DNA of 64,000 nt from Streptomyces stelliscabiei (GTDB taxonomy: Bacteria; Actinomycetota; Actinomycetes; Streptomycetales; Streptomycetaceae), in contig NZ_JADBGF010000001.1 in assembly GCF_014873495.1 (NCBI RefSeq), forward strand, positions 5,890,001 to 5,954,000. Reading direction: 5' to 3'. The notes below the pieces were generated by a model. That model was not told where the DNA came from, did no database searches, and worked only from the letters and a program-made list of their open reading frames with translations. Below are positions 48,907 through 57,384 of this stretch, piece by piece (the first letter of the stretch is position 1; every line of letters begins with the position of its first letter). Position numbers and translations under genes: made by a program.

Positions 48907-48935
48907 CCCGCGCGTTTACGCGTGGGTGAAGTCAC
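48907..48935 (+). ncRNA. Putative omega-RNA 3' end / element right end
   Basis: An 8-bp stem with a 4-nt loop, followed by TGAAGTCAC, 16 nt after the tnpB stop. In IS200/IS605 elements the omega-RNA covers the tnpB 3' part and ends at this border, with the guide taken from the flanking DNA. Here the guide would begin TCCGCCAGCGTACG (48936 onward), inside the nuoD leader. Confidence 0.6.
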
Positions 48936-48966
48936 TCCGCCAGCGTACGTACGACAGACTGTGTCC

Positions 48967-50127
48967 ATGACTCCCCCGACGGAGACCCGAGAGACGACGG
49001 TCGGTATCGGCGGTGCCGCCGAGAGCACGGACATGGTGCTCAACATCGGCCCGCAGCACCCGTCCACCCACGGAGTGCTGCGGCTGCGGCTCGTCCTCGA
49101 CGGCGAGCGGATCCAGCACGCCGAGCCGGTCATCGGCTACATGCACCGGGGCGCGGAGAAGCTGTTCGAGGCGCGTGACTACCGCCAGATCATCATGCTC
49201 GCCAACCGCCACGACTGGCTCTCCGCCTTCTCCAACGAACTCGGCGTCGTCCTCGGCGTCGAACGCATGCTCGGCATGGAGGTGCCCGAGCGCGCGGTCT
49301 GGATGCGCACGCTCCTCGCCGAGCTGAACCGGGTCCTGAACCACCTGATGTTCCTCGGGTCCTACCCGCTGGAGCTGGGCGGCATCACCCCGGTCTTCTA
49401 CGCGTTCCGGGAGCGCGAGGAGCTCCAGAACGTGATGGAGGAGATCTCCGGCGGGCGCATGCACTACATGTTCAACCGCGTCGGAGGTCTCAAGGAGGAC
49501 CTTCCGGCGGGCTGGACCGCCCGCGCGCGCACGGCGGTCGCGGACGTCCGCTCCCGGATGGGCGTCTTCGACGACCTGGTCCTCGGCAACGAGATCTTCC
49601 GGGGCCGTACCCGCCACGTGGGCGTCCTGTCCCCGGAGGCCGTGCACGCGTACGGTGTCAGCGGCCCGATCGCCCGTGCCTCCGGTGTCGACCTCGACCT
49701 GCGGCGCGACGAGCCGTACCTGGCGTACGGCGAACTCCAGGACGTCCTGAAGGTCGTCACCCGGGAGGAGGGCGACTGTCTCGCCCGCTTCGAGTGCCTC
49801 CTGGAGCAGACCCACAACGCGCTCGCCCTCGCCGACGCCTGCCTCGACCGGCTCGCCGACCTGCCGCCGGGCCCGATCAACCAGCGCCTGCCGAAGGTTC
49901 TCAAGGCCCCCGAGGGCCACACCTACGCGTGGACCGAGAACCCCCTCGGCATCAACGGCTACTACCTCGTCAGCAAGGGCGAGAAGACCCCGTACCGCCT
50001 CAAGCTGCGCTCCGCCTCGTACAACAACATCCAGGCGCTCACCGAACTGCTGCCGGGCACCCTGGTGGCCGACATGGTGGCGATCCTGGGGTCGCTGTTC
50101 TTCGTGGTCGGGGACATCGACAAGTAG
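48967..50127 (+). CDS. nuoD2: Orphan NADH-quinone oxidoreductase subunit D
   Basis: About 386 residues from ATG 48967. NuoD signatures: LNIGPQHPSTHGVLRLRLVL, IGYMHRGAEKLFEARDYRQI, LLAELNRVLNHLMFLGSYPL, GGRMHYMFNRVGG and APEGHTYAWTENPLGINGYY. The protein is shorter than the usual ~440 residues and no other nuo gene is present, so this is the second, solitary NuoD that Streptomyces carry. NuoD forms the quinone-site wall of complex I. The gene begins 31 bp after the right end of the TnpB element, so its native promoter may have been displaced. A MidA-type methyltransferase gene converges on it. Confidence 0.95.
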   Translation: MTPPTETRETTVGIGGAAESTDMVLNIGPQHPSTHGVLRLRLVLDGERIQHAEPVIGYMHRGAEKLFEARDYRQIIMLANRHDWLSAFSNELGVVLGVERMLGMEVPERAVWMRTLLAELNRVLNHLMFLGSYPLELGGITPVFYAFREREELQNVMEEISGGRMHYMFNRVGGLKEDLPAGWTARARTAVADVRSRMGVFDDLVLGNEIFRGRTRHVGVLSPEAVHAYGVSGPIARASGVDLDLRRDEPYLAYGELQDVLKVVTREEGDCLARFECLLEQTHNALALADACLDRLADLPPGPINQRLPKVLKAPEGHTYAWTENPLGINGYYLVSKGEKTPYRLKLRSASYNNIQALTELLPGTLVADMVAILGSLFFVVGDIDK

Positions 50128-50134
50128 GACGGAC

Positions 50135-50205
50135 CGGCAGGCGGGCAGGCGGGCAAGCAGGTAGGCAGGCGGGCAGGCAGGTAGGCAGGCGGGCAGGCAG
50201 GCGGG
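50135..50205. repeat. Short tandem repeat, GCRG units and a 20-bp duplication
   Basis: Four-bp units GCAG/GCGG fill about 70 bp; within them GTAGGCAGGCGGGCAGGCAG is repeated exactly at 50161-50180 and 50181-50200. It lies between the stops of nuoD2 and the convergent methyltransferase gene. Confidence 0.85.
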
Positions 50206-50208
50206 CGG

Positions 50209-51252
50209 TCAGCCGGCCTGGTCGCGACGGAGAGGGTCCGGAATGCCGACCGACTGCACCAGCCAGCCGAAGTCGCCCAGTCCGCCGTGCGCGGTCAGCT
50301 CGGCGGCCTCACCCGCGCCCGCGAGGGCCCGGACGTACGCGGCCGGATCGGTGGTCGCGAGGGAGAGCGGCGGGCGCCCGGCGGTGACCCCGAGGCCGCG
50401 CAGGGCCTCCCGCTGGGTGAGCAGGCGGGCCCCCGGCAGCGCGCACGCGTCCAGCGCCACGTGCGCGGTGAGGTCGCACGACCCGTCCGGGACCGGCGCG
50501 GTCTCCCGCCCCTCCCGGAACCCCGTGAGCGTCCCGAAGGGCGGCCGTGAGCCGACGAGGTGCGCGTAGTCGACGGCGACGGCCAGCCCCCGCCCGACGC
50601 CCGCCACGGCGGCGGCCCACGCCCGGTCCCTCGGCAGCCCGACCTCCGCCCGCAGCCCCTCCTCCGGCTCCAGCGGCCACCACCGCTCCAGCCACCGCGC
50701 CGCCTCCCCGCCCACGGGCTCCCCGAGCAGCTCGCTCCCGTCCTCCCGTACGAGCACCAGCCGGGCCGCACCGGCCGCGTCCACCTCGACCACGTCCACG
50801 GGCACGTTGTCCAGCCACTCGTTGGCGAACAGCAGCCCGGTGATCCCCGCCGGCGGCTGCGCGAGCCACTCGATGCGGTGATCGAGACCGCGCGGCCGCC
50901 CGGCCAGTTCCACGGCGTACGCGCGCGTGCGGGACGCCACCTCGGCGGGCAGCGCGGCCAGCACCCCGCCCACCAGCTCCCCCCGCCCGGCCCCCATGTC
51001 CACGAACCCCAGCTCGCCGGGGCGCCCCAGCGCCTCGTCCACCCGGCACAGCAGCCGCGCCACGGCGGCGGCGTAGAGCGGGGAGGCGTGCACGGAGGTC
51101 CGGAAGTGTCCGGCGGGCCCTTCCGGACGCCGGTAGAAGCCGCGGGGGCCGTACAGGGCCTCCTCGGCCGCGGCGCGCCAGCCGCGCCCGGGCCCCGCCC
51201 CTTCCGGGGCCCGGGGCCGTGACGTGTCCGGTCGCGCGGGACGATCGCTCAT
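50209..51252 (-). CDS. SAM-dependent methyltransferase, MidA/NDUFAF7 (DUF185) family
   Basis: About 347 residues from ATG 51252; TAGCCT 6 nt upstream suggests leaderless transcription. Family motifs: EALYGPRGFYRRPEGPAGHF and RTSVHASPLYAAAVARLL at the N-terminus, SAM motif I FVDMGAGRGELVGGVLAAL, and LLFANEWLDNVPVDVVEVD. The eukaryotic member NDUFAF7 methylates an Arg in NDUFS2, the NuoD homologue of complex I. Here the gene ends 81 bp from nuoD2 in convergent orientation, which makes NuoD a natural candidate substrate. Confidence 0.9.
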   Translation of the reverse strand: MSDRPARPDTSRPRAPEGAGPGRGWRAAAEEALYGPRGFYRRPEGPAGHFRTSVHASPLYAAAVARLLCRVDEALGRPGELGFVDMGAGRGELVGGVLAALPAEVASRTRAYAVELAGRPRGLDHRIEWLAQPPAGITGLLFANEWLDNVPVDVVEVDAAGAARLVLVREDGSELLGEPVGGEAARWLERWWPLEPEEGLRAEVGLPRDRAWAAAVAGVGRGLAVAVDYAHLVGSRPPFGTLTGFREGRETAPVPDGSCDLTAHVALDACALPGARLLTQREALRGLGVTAGRPPLSLATTDPAAYVRALAGAGEAAELTAHGGLGDFGWLVQSVGIPDPLRRDQAG

Positions 51253-51370
51253 CACGTCAGGCTAAGCGGAACGGGTAACACGGCCTCCACCTTGGGGAGT
51301 ACGTGCCCCGGTCACGGATCGGTCCTCCGGTTGACCCTTGCACACCGCCCCCTTCCCTACGCTGGGTTAC

Positions 51371-52573
51371 GTGCAGCGCCTCTATGACTTCCTCCGCCGG
51401 CACCCGACATGGGTCGACAGCTTCTGGGCCGTCGTCCTGCTCGGGATGAGCCTGGTGAGCGGACCGATCGATCCGGTCTACGCGAACGACGCGAACGGGC
51501 CCGCGTTCGCGGTGATCACGTGCGCGCTCTGCCTCTCGATCGCCCTGCGACGCCGCATGCCCGAGAAGATGCTCGTGCTGGCCGCCGCGGCGGGCATCGC
51601 GCAGCTGATCGTCGGGGTGCCGAGAATCCCGGCCGACTTCGCGATGCTCGTGGTCATCTACACGGTCGCGGCGGACGGCGCCCGCTGGGCCTCGTGGTTC
51701 GCCCTGGGCGGGGGCCTCTGCGCGGCGTCCCTGGCGCAGCTGCGCTGGACCGAGCAGCAGACGAGCACGCTGGGGAACGCGGTGCTCGCGGTGGTCCTGA
51801 CCGTGCCGTTCGCCCTGGCCTGGGTGCTCGGCGACTCCTTGCGCACCCGCCGCGCGTACTTCGCGCAGCTGGAGGAGCGCGCCGCCCGGCTGGAGAGGGA
51901 ACGCGAGGCCCAGGCCAAGGTCGCGGTCGCCGCCGAGCGCGCCCGGATCGCCCGCGAACTGCACGACGTCGTCGCGCACAACGTCTCCGTCATGGTCGTG
52001 CAGGCCGACGGCGCCGCCTACGTCCTCGACGCGGCCCCCGACCAGGCGAAGAAGGCCCTGGAGACCATCTCCTCCACCGGCCGCCAGGCCCTCGCCGAGA
52101 TGCGCCGCCTGCTCGGCGTGCTGCGCACCGGCGAGCACAAGGAGGTCGGCGAGTACGTCCCGCAGCCCGACGTCGAGCAGATCGACGACCTGGTCGAGCA
52201 GTGCAGGGTGGCCGGTCTGCCCGTCGACTTCAAGATCGAGGGCACCCCGCGCCCGCTGCCCAGCGGGGTGGAGCTGACGGCGTACCGCATCGTCCAGGAG
52301 GCCCTCACCAACACCCGCAAGCACGGTGGCCCGAACACCGGCGCGAGTGTCCGGCTGGTCTACTTCGACGACGGCCTCGGGCTGCTCGTCGAGGACGACG
52401 GCAAGGGAGCGCCCCACGAGCTGTACGAGGAGGGCGGCGCCGACGGACAGGGGCACGGCCTCATCGGGATGCGTGAGCGCGTCGGTATGGTCGGCGGCAC
52501 GCTGGACGCGGGCCCCCGCCCCGGCGGCGGCTTCCGGATCAGCGCCCTGCTGCCCCTGAAGCCCGCACACTGA
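51371..52573 (+). CDS. NarL-type sensor histidine kinase
   Basis: About 400 residues from GTG 51371, with TACGCT 7 nt upstream. Membrane helices fill residues ~18-165 (DSFWAVVLLGMSLVSG, AFAVITCALCLSIALR, MLVLAAAAGIAQLIVG, AVLAVVLTVPFALAWVLG) without a large sensor domain. A coiled segment leads to HisKA_3 with the phosphoacceptor His in RARIARELHDVVAHNVSVMV, then HATPase_c with the N-box YRIVQEALTNTRKHG and G-box GQGHGLIGMRERV. It should phosphorylate the adjacent regulator. Signal unknown, presumably sensed within the membrane. Confidence 0.94.
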   Translation: MQRLYDFLRRHPTWVDSFWAVVLLGMSLVSGPIDPVYANDANGPAFAVITCALCLSIALRRRMPEKMLVLAAAAGIAQLIVGVPRIPADFAMLVVIYTVAADGARWASWFALGGGLCAASLAQLRWTEQQTSTLGNAVLAVVLTVPFALAWVLGDSLRTRRAYFAQLEERAARLEREREAQAKVAVAAERARIARELHDVVAHNVSVMVVQADGAAYVLDAAPDQAKKALETISSTGRQALAEMRRLLGVLRTGEHKEVGEYVPQPDVEQIDDLVEQCRVAGLPVDFKIEGTPRPLPSGVELTAYRIVQEALTNTRKHGGPNTGASVRLVYFDDGLGLLVEDDGKGAPHELYEEGGADGQGHGLIGMRERVGMVGGTLDAGPRPGGGFRISALLPLKPAH

Positions 52574-52668
52574 CCCGGCCGTGCCACCCGCCGACACCGG
52601 TGACCCGCACGCCCGCCGACGCACCCCCGCTCCTTCAGACCCCTTGTAGAGACACGGAAGAGGACCCG

Positions 52669-53340
52669 ATGGCGATCCGCGTGATGCTCGTCGACGACCA
52701 GGTGCTGCTGCGCACCGGTTTCCGGATGGTGCTGGCGGCCCAGCCGGACATGGAGGTCGTGGCGGAGGCGGGCGACGGCGTCGAGGCCCTGCAGGTCGTC
52801 CGGGCGACCGAGGTGGACGTCGTCCTGATGGACGTCCGTATGCCGAAGCTGGACGGCGTCGAGGCCACCCGCCGCATCTGCGCCGAGCCGAACCCGCCGA
52901 AGGTGCTCATCCTGACCACCTTCGACCTCGACGAGTACGCCTTCTCCGGGCTGAAGGCGGGTGCCTCCGGCTTCATGCTCAAGGACGTGCCGCCCGGCGA
53001 GCTGCTCGCCGCGATCCGTGCCGTGCACAGCGGCGACGCGGTCGTCGCGCCCTCCACCACGCGGCGCCTGCTCGACCGGTTCGCCCCGATGCTGCCGAAC
53101 ACCGGCTCGGAACCCCGGCACAAGGAGCTGGAGCGGCTCACCGAGCGGGAACGCGAGGTCATGATGCTCGTCGCCCAGGGCCTGTCCAACGGCGAGATCG
53201 CCGCCCGCCTCGTCCTGTCCGAGGCCACGGTCAAGACCCACGTCGGCCGTATCCTCACCAAGCTCGGCCTCCGCGACCGCGTCCAGGTGGTCGTCCTGGC
53301 CTACGAGACGGGGCTGGTGCGAGCGGGCGGCCAGGGCTGA
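52669..53340 (+). CDS. NarL/LuxR-family response regulator
   Basis: About 223 residues from ATG 52669 with GAGGACCCG spacing. Receiver domain: acidic pair MLVDDQVLLRTGF, phosphoacceptor Asp in VVLMDVRMPKLDGVEATR, Thr in LILTTFDLDEYAF, Lys in MLKDVPPGELL. The LuxR HTH is TEREREVMMLVAQGLSNGEI, LSEATVKTHVGRILTKLGL. It is the partner of the kinase 95 bp upstream and its gene is followed by a TmrB-like ATPase 19 bp later, perhaps co-transcribed. Confidence 0.96.
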   Translation: MAIRVMLVDDQVLLRTGFRMVLAAQPDMEVVAEAGDGVEALQVVRATEVDVVLMDVRMPKLDGVEATRRICAEPNPPKVLILTTFDLDEYAFSGLKAGASGFMLKDVPPGELLAAIRAVHSGDAVVAPSTTRRLLDRFAPMLPNTGSEPRHKELERLTEREREVMMLVAQGLSNGEIAARLVLSEATVKTHVGRILTKLGLRDRVQVVVLAYETGLVRAGGQG

Positions 53341-53359
53341 CCGGCGCCGGGGCACGCGC

Positions 53360-53992
53360 GTGCTGCTGTGGATCAACGGCCCGTTCGGGGGCGGGAAGAC
53401 CCAGACCGCGTACGAGATCCGGCGCCGGCTGCCGGGCGGCGTGATCTGCGATCCCGAGCACGTCGGCTTCGGTCTCCACCGGATGCTGCCGCCCGAACTG
53501 CGGGACGACTTCCGGGATCTGGCCGCCTGGCGGCAGGGCGTGGTCGAGGTCCTGGACCTCGCCCTCACCCGGCGCGCCGGCGTGGTGATCGCCCCGATGA
53601 CGGTCACCGACCCCGCCCACTTCGCGGAGACCCTCGGCCGCCTGGGCGAACTCGGCCACGATGTCCGCCACTTCACCCTCCTCGCCCGGCGGGGGACCGT
53701 ACTCAAGCGGCTCCGGGAACGCGGTTTCGGGCACCTCCTGGGGTACGTCGCCGGGAAGGACGCCCCGCTGCGCAGGGAGAGTTGGGCGGTCGGGCGGCTC
53801 GACCACTGCCTGGAGCGGCTGAGGGAACCGGAGTTCGCCGAGCACCTGTGGACCGACGGCATGACCGTCCCGGAGGTCGCCGACCGCGTCGCCGCCTCGG
53901 CCGGCCTCCGGCTCACGCCGAACCACGACGGCGCCCTGCGGACCCGGCTGCGACAGGCGGCGGTCGGCGCACGGCACATCCGGTTCGACTGA
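53360..53992 (+). CDS. TmrB-like P-loop ATPase
   Basis: About 210 residues from GTG 53360, 19 bp after the response regulator. P-loop LLWINGPFGGGKTQTAYEIR, then CDPEHVGFGLHRML, VVIAPMTVTDPAHFAETLGR, HFTLLARRGTVLKRLRERG. The order and wording match TmrB of Bacillus subtilis (tunicamycin resistance) as I recall it, an ATP-binding membrane-associated protein thought to bind tunicamycin. Because Streptomyces make tunicamycin-like nucleosides, a resistance or nucleoside kinase role is plausible. Its coupling to a two-component system may mean regulated expression. Confidence 0.85.
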   Translation: MLLWINGPFGGGKTQTAYEIRRRLPGGVICDPEHVGFGLHRMLPPELRDDFRDLAAWRQGVVEVLDLALTRRAGVVIAPMTVTDPAHFAETLGRLGELGHDVRHFTLLARRGTVLKRLRERGFGHLLGYVAGKDAPLRRESWAVGRLDHCLERLREPEFAEHLWTDGMTVPEVADRVAASAGLRLTPNHDGALRTRLRQAAVGARHIRFD

Positions 53993-54030
53993 CGGTCCCT
54001 CCGGTACCGACGGTCTCTGGTGACGCCGGG

Positions 54031-55221
54031 CTACTCGCCCGCGACCTTCCCCACCAGCGCCACGAAGTCCGCCACGGCCCTGCTCACGTCCGCCGCCGTC
54101 CACTCCAGGGCGGCCGCGCGCACCTCGATCTCGGTGACCGCCAGCCCCGGCCCGCCCTGGTCCCAGGGCCGGGCGAAGAGCAGCGCGCCCGTCTGCTCGC
54201 CCTGCCGGACGGCGGCCTCCGCGACGACGTCGACCTCGTACGGCAGCCAGACCTGGAACTCGTTGGTGTGGGGCTCCTCCGGGTGCACCCGGGCCCACGG
54301 TACGCCCGCCGCCGCGAACCCCTCACGCAGCGCGGCGGCGACCACGCGCGCGTGACGGACGTACTCCGGCAGCCGGGGCAGCTCGCGCTCCAGGCCGACG
54401 AGGGCCGACAGCGCGGTGGGGAACTGCTGGAAGACCTGGCCGCCGTACCGGTGCCGCCAGGCCTTCGCCTCGTCGACCAGGGTCCGGGGGCCGGCGATCG
54501 CGGCACCGCCATAGGCGCCGAGGGACTTGTAGTACGACACGTAGACGCTGTCGGCGAGGGCCGCGATCTCGTCCACCGGGCGGCCGAAGTGGGTCGCGGA
54601 CTCCCACAGGCGGGCCCCGTCGAAGTGGACCACCGCGTCCCGTTCGCGGGCCGCCTCGGTGACCTCCTCCAGCTCCTCCCAGGAGGGGAGCACGAAACCG
54701 GCCTCCCTGAGCGGGAGTTCGAGCATCAGCGCCCCGAAGGGCTCGTCGAGACCGCGTACGTCGTCGGCGGTCGGCAGCCGCGACTCGCTCGTCAGCCGTA
54801 CCGGGCGCAACCCGCTGACCTGGCTGAACGCATGCCGTTCGTACATCTCGGGGTGCGCGAGGCCGTGCAGGGCGACGACCGGGTTCCCGGTGCGGGCCGC
54901 CCAGCAGCGCAGCGCCACCTGCTGGGCCATCGTGCCGGTCGGGAAGAACGCGGCGGCCTCCATGCCGAGCAGCGCGGCGGTCCGCCTCTCCAGGGCCTCG
55001 ACGACCCTGTTGCCGTACATGTCGGCCGGCTCGTCCAGGTCGTACACGTCGCCGGCCGCGTCCAGCAGCGCGAGCCGCTCCCGAAGCGTGGCCAGCGCGC
55101 CCGGGCGCGCCAGCACCCGCCCGGCCGCCCGGTGGGCCACCTGCCGCCGCCGGTACCGCCGCGCGGCCGGGGACTCCTCGGCGGCCGCCGCCTGCCCTGT
55201 GGTGTCCGCCGTATCGCTCAT
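54031..55221 (-). CDS. Threonine aldolase-like PLP lyase
   Basis: About 396 residues from ATG 55221. Beta-eliminating lyase family: FFPTGTMAQQVALRCWAART, VALHGLAHPEMYE, VVHFDGARLWESATHFGRP with the PLP-contacting Asp, and VSYYKSLGAYGGAAIAGP with the Schiff-base Lys in the YYKSLGA motif. It cleaves L-threonine or a related beta-hydroxy amino acid to glycine and an aldehyde. The N-terminal ~50 residues (ESPAARRYRRRQVAHRAAGR) are an Arg-rich extension. It converges with the TmrB-like gene. Confidence 0.9.
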   Translation of the reverse strand: MSDTADTTGQAAAAEESPAARRYRRRQVAHRAAGRVLARPGALATLRERLALLDAAGDVYDLDEPADMYGNRVVEALERRTAALLGMEAAAFFPTGTMAQQVALRCWAARTGNPVVALHGLAHPEMYERHAFSQVSGLRPVRLTSESRLPTADDVRGLDEPFGALMLELPLREAGFVLPSWEELEEVTEAARERDAVVHFDGARLWESATHFGRPVDEIAALADSVYVSYYKSLGAYGGAAIAGPRTLVDEAKAWRHRYGGQVFQQFPTALSALVGLERELPRLPEYVRHARVVAAALREGFAAAGVPWARVHPEEPHTNEFQVWLPYEVDVVAEAAVRQGEQTGALLFARPWDQGGPGLAVTEIEVRAAALEWTAADVSRAVADFVALVGKVAGE

Positions 55222-55334
55222 CCCGGGATCATCCCCCGGGCCGGGCCACCGCGGCACCCGTTTTTCACGCCGCTTCCCGCGCGTCCGGACCCTCGGACGC
55301 GACCTGCGGAAACGGCCGGCGGCCACCCACAGCC

Positions 55335-55343
55335 TGTGGACAA
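55335..55343 (-). promoter_or_regulatory. Single DnaA-box match
   Basis: TGTGGACAA, the reverse complement of the consensus TTGTCCACA, in the intergenic region between the threonine-aldolase-like and DUF2520 genes. Single boxes occur by chance or as regulatory titration sites. Confidence 0.4.
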
Positions 55344-55429
55344 CCGAACGCCTCTCGAACCAATCGCGTTAACATGACGAGAAATCGTCCGGTACCCGGA
55401 GCGGACTGGAACGGGAAGGCCACCACCGC

Positions 55430-56395
55430 GTGAGTACATTCGAGCAACCAGAGCCGAGGAACCGCCCCGCGCGGCTCGCCGTCGGGGTGGTCGGCGCCGG
55501 CCGCGTCGGTCCCGCGCTGGCGGCCTCGCTCCAGCTGGCGGGTCACCGCCCGGTGGCCGTCTCCGGCGTCTCCGACGCCTCCCGGCGCCGCGCCGCCGAA
55601 CTGCTGCCCGACGTCCCGCTGATGCCCCCCGCCGACGTGCTGCGCCACGCCGACCTGGTCCTGCTGACCGTCCCCGACGACGCCCTGCCGGGACTGGTCG
55701 AGGGCCTCGCCGAGACCGGTTCCGTACGCCCGGGACAGCTCCTCGTGCACACCTCCGGCCGGTACGGCGCGAAGGTCCTGGACCCCGCCCTCAGGGCCGG
55801 CGCGCTGCCGCTGGCGCTGCACCCCGCGATGACGTTCACGGGGACCGCGGTGGACGTGCAGCGGCTCGCGGGGTGCTCCTTCGGGGTCACGGCACCGCAG
55901 GAGCTGCGGATGGCCGCCGAGGCGCTGGTGATCGAGATGGGCGGCGAGCCCGAGTGGATCGCCGAGGAGAGCCGCCCGCTCTACCACGCGGCCCTCGCCC
56001 TGGGCGCCAACCACCTGGTCACCCTGGTCGCCCAGTCCATGGAGCTGCTGCGCACGGCCGGTGTCACCGCCCCCGACCGCATGCTCGGCCCTCTGCTCGG
56101 CGCCGCCCTGGACAACGCGCTCAGGTCGGGCGACGCGGCGCTCACCGGCCCCGTCGCGCGCGGGGACGCCGGCACGGTCGCCGCGCACGTCGCCGAGCTG
56201 CGCGCGCACGCCCCGGCCACCGTCGCCGGGTATCTGGCGATGGCCCGCGCCACCGCCGACCGCGCCCTCGCCCACGGCCTGCTCAAGCCGGAACTGGCCG
56301 AGGACCTCCTCGGCGTGCTCGCGGGCACGACGGACGGCACCGCCGACGCGGGCGGCACCGACGGGGCCGACGGGACCGAAGGGGACACCCGATGA
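55430..56395 (+). CDS. Rossmann-fold DUF2520 dehydrogenase-like protein
   Basis: About 321 residues from GTG 55430. The NAD(P) site is VGVVGAGRVGPALAASLQLA; ADLVLLTVPDDALPGLVEGL and GQLLVHTSGRYGA follow, then a DUF2520 C-terminal domain (PLALHPAMTFTGTAVDVQRL, AALALGANHLVTLVAQSMEL). It sits directly upstream of panC with a 4-nt overlap; the mycobacterial homologue is in the same place. Fold and context fit a ketopantoate reductase-like enzyme or another oxidoreductase in pantothenate synthesis, but this has not been shown as far as I know. The C-terminus is Gly/Thr/Asp-rich. Confidence 0.88.
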   Translation: MSTFEQPEPRNRPARLAVGVVGAGRVGPALAASLQLAGHRPVAVSGVSDASRRRAAELLPDVPLMPPADVLRHADLVLLTVPDDALPGLVEGLAETGSVRPGQLLVHTSGRYGAKVLDPALRAGALPLALHPAMTFTGTAVDVQRLAGCSFGVTAPQELRMAAEALVIEMGGEPEWIAEESRPLYHAALALGANHLVTLVAQSMELLRTAGVTAPDRMLGPLLGAALDNALRSGDAALTGPVARGDAGTVAAHVAELRAHAPATVAGYLAMARATADRALAHGLLKPELAEDLLGVLAGTTDGTADAGGTDGADGTEGDTR

Positions 56396-57384
56396 CCACC
56401 ACCGTGCTACGCACCGCCGACGAACTGCACGCACGCGCGCGTGCGGGACGCCGGGCCGTCGTGATGACCATGGGCGCCCTGCACGAGGGCCACGCCACCC
56501 TGATCCGCACCGCGCGCGAGATCGCGGGCGGCACGGGCGAGGTCGTCGTGACGGTCTTCGTGAACCCCCTCCAGTTCGGCGCCGGCGAGGACCTCGACCG
56601 CTATCCGCGCACCCTGGACGCCGACGTCAAGCTCGCCGAGGCCGCGGGCGCCGACGTGGTGTTCGCCCCGGCCGTGGACGAGGTCTACCCGGGCGGTGAA
56701 CCCCAGGTCCGGATCACCGCGGGTCCCATGGGGGAGCGCCTGGAGGGCGCCGCCCGCCCCGGCCACTTCGACGGCATGCTCACCGTCGTCGCCAAGCTGC
56801 TGCACCTCACCCGCCCCGACGTGGCGCTCTACGGCCAGAAGGACGCCCAGCAGCTCGCCCTGATCCGCCGCATGGTCCGCGACCTGAACTTCGGGATGGA
56901 CATCGTGGGCGTGCCGACCGTCCGGGAGGACGACGGCCTGGCCCTGTCCAGCCGCAACCGGTACCTGTCCACCGAGGAGCGCCGCACCGCCCTCGCGCTC
57001 TCCCAGGCGCTGTTCGCCGGCCGTGACCGGCACGCCGCGCAGGAGGCGCTGCGCGCGCGGGCCCGCGAGGTGCCCGCCACGCGCGCGCGTGCCGAGGCCC
57101 TGAGCGCGATCGGCGAGTCCCGCGCGGCCGCCGACGCGCACGCCATGGCCAAGTCCGCCCCCGGCGGCCCGGCCGCCGTCCGCGCCGCCGCCCGCCTGGT
57201 CCTCGACGAGGCCCTGCGCATGAAGCCGCCGCTCGCCCTGGACTACCTGGCCCTGGTCGACCCGTCCGACTTCACCGACATCCCCGACGACTTCACCGGC
57301 GAGGCCGTCCTCGCCGTCGCGGCCCGGGTGGGGACGACACGGCTGATCGACAACATCCCCCTGACCTTCGGAGCCGCCTCGTGA
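56392..57384 (+). CDS. panC: Pantothenate synthetase
   Basis: About 330 residues from ATG 56392 (ATGA overlap with the upstream stop). Motifs: VVMTMGALHEGHATLIRTAR with the HIGH-like ATP site, VFVNPLQFGAGEDLDRYPRT, LYGQKDAQQLALIRRMVRDL, and LALSSRNRYLSTEER. It ligates pantoate and beta-alanine with ATP. An extra helical segment of ~30 Ala/Arg-rich residues (AQEALRARAREVPATRARAE) lengthens the C-terminal domain compared with the ~280-residue E. coli enzyme. panD is not in this operon. Confidence 0.97.
   Translation: MTTTVLRTADELHARARAGRRAVVMTMGALHEGHATLIRTAREIAGGTGEVVVTVFVNPLQFGAGEDLDRYPRTLDADVKLAEAAGADVVFAPAVDEVYPGGEPQVRITAGPMGERLEGAARPGHFDGMLTVVAKLLHLTRPDVALYGQKDAQQLALIRRMVRDLNFGMDIVGVPTVREDDGLALSSRNRYLSTEERRTALALSQALFAGRDRHAAQEALRARAREVPATRARAEALSAIGESRAAADAHAMAKSAPGGPAAVRAAARLVLDEALRMKPPLALDYLALVDPSDFTDIPDDFTGEAVLAVAARVGTTRLIDNIPLTFGAAS

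Larger units (their letters stand above)
47537..48935 (+). mobile_element. TnpB-only IS605-like element with RHH gene
   Basis: The element holds an RHH-type gene and a tnpB but no tnpA (Y1 or serine transposase), so it is not autonomous. Possible left-end hairpin ACCACCGG/CCGGTGGT (47537-47544, 47551-47558). Right end: stem CCCGCGCG-TTTA-CGCGTGGG (48907-48926, one G-T pair), then TGAAGTCAC, a form typical of the omega-RNA/right end of these elements. The exact borders are uncertain, especially on the left. Confidence 0.65.

Noticed and set aside
55335..55343. Replication origin suggested by a DnaA box
   Set aside because: Only one box, with no dnaA/dnaN or AT-rich unwinding region nearby.
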